DNA from: Allorhizocola rhizosphaerae
Lineage (GTDB): Bacteria; Actinomycetota; Actinomycetes; Mycobacteriales; Micromonosporaceae
Direction of reading: 5' to 3'
NCBI RefSeq assembly: GCF_003426775.1
Contig: NZ_QJUG01000001.1
Span: forward strand, 1 to 64,000
DNA length: 64,000 nt
In this document: positions 62,337-64,000 of the stretch, one piece after another
Layout: each line of letters begins with the position of its first letter
Position numbering within the stretch: the first letter of the stretch is position 1
Notes under the pieces: model-generated
What the model was told of the DNA's origin: nothing
Database searches by the model: none
Seen by the model: only the letters and a program-made list of their open reading frames with translations
Program-made: the position numbers and the translations under genes

Positions 62337-63527
62337 ATGAGCCTGGCGCGAGATCTAACAGCTGCGTTGCCGGTGCGCCTGCTTCGCTTGCTGCGCGACG
62401 AAGGTCCGTTGTCGCGCGCCGAGCTCTGTGACCGGCTGGAGATCGCGCGCACCAGAATGCTCGCCGAGCTGGATCGCCTGACGACGGCTGAGTTGTTGGT
62501 CGAGGCCGGCCCGGCGGAGTCACGCGGGGGGCGCCGGTCCACCCTGGTAGAGCTCAATCCGGGCTTACGCTTCGCCGGGGTGGACCTGGGCGCTACATCG
62601 ATGGACGTTGAGGTGGTCGACTCCCGCATGGAGACGGTCGCCGCGTTCAGCGAGTTCGCCGACATCCGTACCGGACCGAAGTCGATCCTGCACAGGGTCA
62701 ACGAGTTGCTCAACAAGGCCAAAGTGGAGGGTGCCTACGAGCGCCTCGATGCGATAGGCATCGGCGTGCCCGGCCCGGTCAGCTTCCGCGACGGCGTGCC
62801 CGTGTCGCCGCCCATCATGCCCGGCTGGGATCGGTTCCCGGTGCGCGAGCTGTTGAGCCGGGAGCACGGCTGTCCGGCAGTGGTGGATAACGACGTGAAC
62901 ATCATGGCCATCGGCGAACGCCACGGCGGGGTGGCGCACTCGGTGGACGACTTCCTGTTCGTGAAGATCGGCACGGGTGTGGGTTGCGGGATCCACCTGG
63001 CCGGGCAGGTTTATCGGGGCAGCGACGGGTGTGCCGGCGACATCGGGCACATCCAGGTCGAGTCCCGCGGGCCGGTGTGCTCGTGCGGCAACATCGGCTG
63101 CCTGGAGGCCATGTTCAGCGGAGCGGTCCTGGAGGCCCTTGCGATCGAGGCGGCAAAAGCCGGTCGCTCGGCGGTTCTGGAGGAGCGATACGCCGCCAAC
63201 GGCACGCTCTCCGCGCGAGACGTGTCGATCGCCGCGGCGGAGGGCGATCTGGCGAGCATCCAGTTGATCCGTGAGGGCGGCCGGCGCCTGGGCGGTGTGC
63301 TTGCCAGCCTGGTGTCGTTTGCCAACCCGTCGATGATCGTGATCGGCGGCGGCCTGGCGCAGTTGGGCCACATCCTGCTGGCCGAGATCCGCAGTGTCGT
63401 CTATAGACGATCGCTCCCGCTGGCCACGGGCAACCTGCCCATCGTGTTGTCGGAGCTGGGCCCGCGAGCGGGCGTGGCGGGAGCCGCCGTCCTGGCCAGC
63501 GAGATCGCGTTCGAGCAGGCGCTATGA
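62337..63527 (+). CDS. ROK-family regulator (XylR/NagC type)
   Basis: A 396-aa regulator. ATG 62337 follows GGAGG; the longer frame to 62247 is not coding-like. N-terminal winged HTH (LPVRLLRLLRDEGPLSRAEL; IARTRMLAELDRL) followed by an ASKHA sugar-kinase fold: GVDLGATSMDVEVV, IGIGVPGPVSF, VVDNDVNIMAIGER, KIGTGVGCGI and the zinc site CSCGNIGCLE. It likely senses a monosaccharide and controls the sugar ABC importer that starts directly after it: the stop TGA 63525-63527 overlaps the first ATG of the ATPase frame (ATGA). Confidence 0.94.
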   Translation: MSLARDLTAALPVRLLRLLRDEGPLSRAELCDRLEIARTRMLAELDRLTTAELLVEAGPAESRGGRRSTLVELNPGLRFAGVDLGATSMDVEVVDSRMETVAAFSEFADIRTGPKSILHRVNELLNKAKVEGAYERLDAIGIGVPGPVSFRDGVPVSPPIMPGWDRFPVRELLSREHGCPAVVDNDVNIMAIGERHGGVAHSVDDFLFVKIGTGVGCGIHLAGQVYRGSDGCAGDIGHIQVESRGPVCSCGNIGCLEAMFSGAVLEALAIEAAKAGRSAVLEERYAANGTLSARDVSIAAAEGDLASIQLIREGGRRLGGVLASLVSFANPSMIVIGGGLAQLGHILLAEIRSVVYRRSLPLATGNLPIVLSELGPRAGVAGAAVLASEIAFEQAL

Positions 63528-63583
63528 ACACCGGCGAAAAACCAGGCGCTGTGAGCATCAGCGGAGACGGAGAGGCAGGCGCG

Positions 63584-64000
63584 ATGCGCGGCGACGTCAT
63601 CCTGCGGCTGAGCGATGTGGTCAAGACCTTCCCCGGTGTGGTGGCGCTCAGCGGGGTCGAGCTTGAGGTGCGGGCAGGCGAGGTGCATTGCCTGCTGGGC
63701 CAGAACGGCGCGGGCAAGTCCACCCTGATCAAAATCCTGGCCGGGGTGCACGCGCCGGACGAAGGCACCGTCGAGTGGCTGGGCGGTCCGGTGTCGTTCG
63801 GCAACCCGCTGGCCGCCGTGCGGGCGGGCATTGCCACGATTTACCAGGAACTCGACCTGGTCGACGACTTGTCCGTGGCCGAAAACGTGTTCCTCGGGCA
63901 CGAGCCGGAGCGCGCCGGCTTCGTCCGCAACGGACAGATGAAGCGCGAGACCGCCGCCATCCTGACCCGCCTCGGGCACGGTGAAATCGACCCGGGCCGG
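63584..64000 (+). CDS. Sugar ABC importer ATPase (RbsA/MglA type), 3'-truncated
   Basis: The frame runs off the right edge. ATG 63584 (MRGDVILRLSDVVKTFPGVV) is favoured by GGAGAGG eight bases upstream; an earlier ATG at 63524 overlaps the ROK stop as ATGA and would add 20 residues. Visible motifs are Walker A LLGQNGAGKSTLIKILAGVH and the Q-loop IATIYQELDLVDDLSVAENV, as in the first half of RbsA/MglA/XylG tandem ATPases of CUT2 importers, which take up monosaccharides such as ribose, xylose or galactose. Permease and binding-protein genes are expected beyond the window. Confidence 0.93.
   Translation, partial: MRGDVILRLSDVVKTFPGVVALSGVELEVRAGEVHCLLGQNGAGKSTLIKILAGVHAPDEGTVEWLGGPVSFGNPLAAVRAGIATIYQELDLVDDLSVAENVFLGHEPERAGFVRNGQMKRETAAILTRLGHGEIDPGR

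Overview
The window is high-GC DNA with GTG/ATG starts, purine-rich ribosome binding sites, many 1-8 bp gene overlaps, hairpin terminators mostly without T-tracts, and the gene families of a filamentous, soil-type actinomycete (ESX-like proteins, a CIRCE-controlled GroEL, many secreted multidomain glycoside hydrolases). Genus cannot be fixed from the sequence; Pseudonocardiales or Micromonosporales-like would fit. No tRNA, rRNA, CRISPR array or intact mobile element was seen.

Left part (1-17 kb): the 3' end of an exported-type protein and an IS30-type transposase remnant; a leftward ESX/type VII-like cassette (YbaB-like protein, two WXG-like helical proteins, a 330-aa unknown); a rightward secreted papain-like protease with a membrane-anchored exported partner; then a long leftward block with a two-component system (response regulator and sensor kinase), a stand-alone amino-acid adenylation enzyme, a six-helix TmpA-like flavin/NAD oxidoreductase and an enoyl-CoA hydratase. 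The adenylation enzyme and the membrane oxidoreductase share an ATGA overlap; together with the hydratase they look like an undescribed small biosynthetic or signalling pathway and are the best candidate for new biology here. Beyond it lie a flavin disulfide oxidoreductase, a drug exporter, an alpha/beta hydrolase and an EamA exporter, divergent from a LysR regulator.

Middle part (17-37 kb) is a decaying accessory zone. The LysR operator-promoter is duplicated, with the second copy feeding an MFS transporter reduced to its last ~55 residues, and a GNAT acetyltransferase fragment lies between. Remnants of GH29, GH31 and GH2 genes lie end to end. A sigma factor and its exported neighbour carry several frameshifts, and a second sigma-like protein has lost region 4. 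Intact genes between them include two phosphotransferases, a vanadium-haloperoxidase-like protein, a CIRCE-controlled GroEL without the usual C-terminal tail and without groES, a fatty acid desaturase, a DUF4386 membrane protein and a zinc-type alcohol dehydrogenase.

Right part (37.9-64 kb) is a plant polysaccharide utilisation region: GH10-CBM13-GH62 xylanase/arabinofuranosidase; a giant ThuA-PQQ sugar dehydrogenase-PKD-CBM-FIMAH protein coupled to a small membrane-anchored protein; GH26 mannanase with FN3 and CBM2; a LacI regulator; a CBM2-GH6 cellobiohydrolase; a CUT1 sugar ABC importer without ATPase, ending in an intracellular GH43; a secreted parallel beta-helix enzyme with CBM13; and a ROK regulator running into a second sugar ABC importer that leaves the window. 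Secreted enzymes would cut xylan, mannan and cellulose, the importers would take up oligosaccharides, GH43 would finish them inside, and LacI/ROK regulators with operator-like palindromes would control the set.
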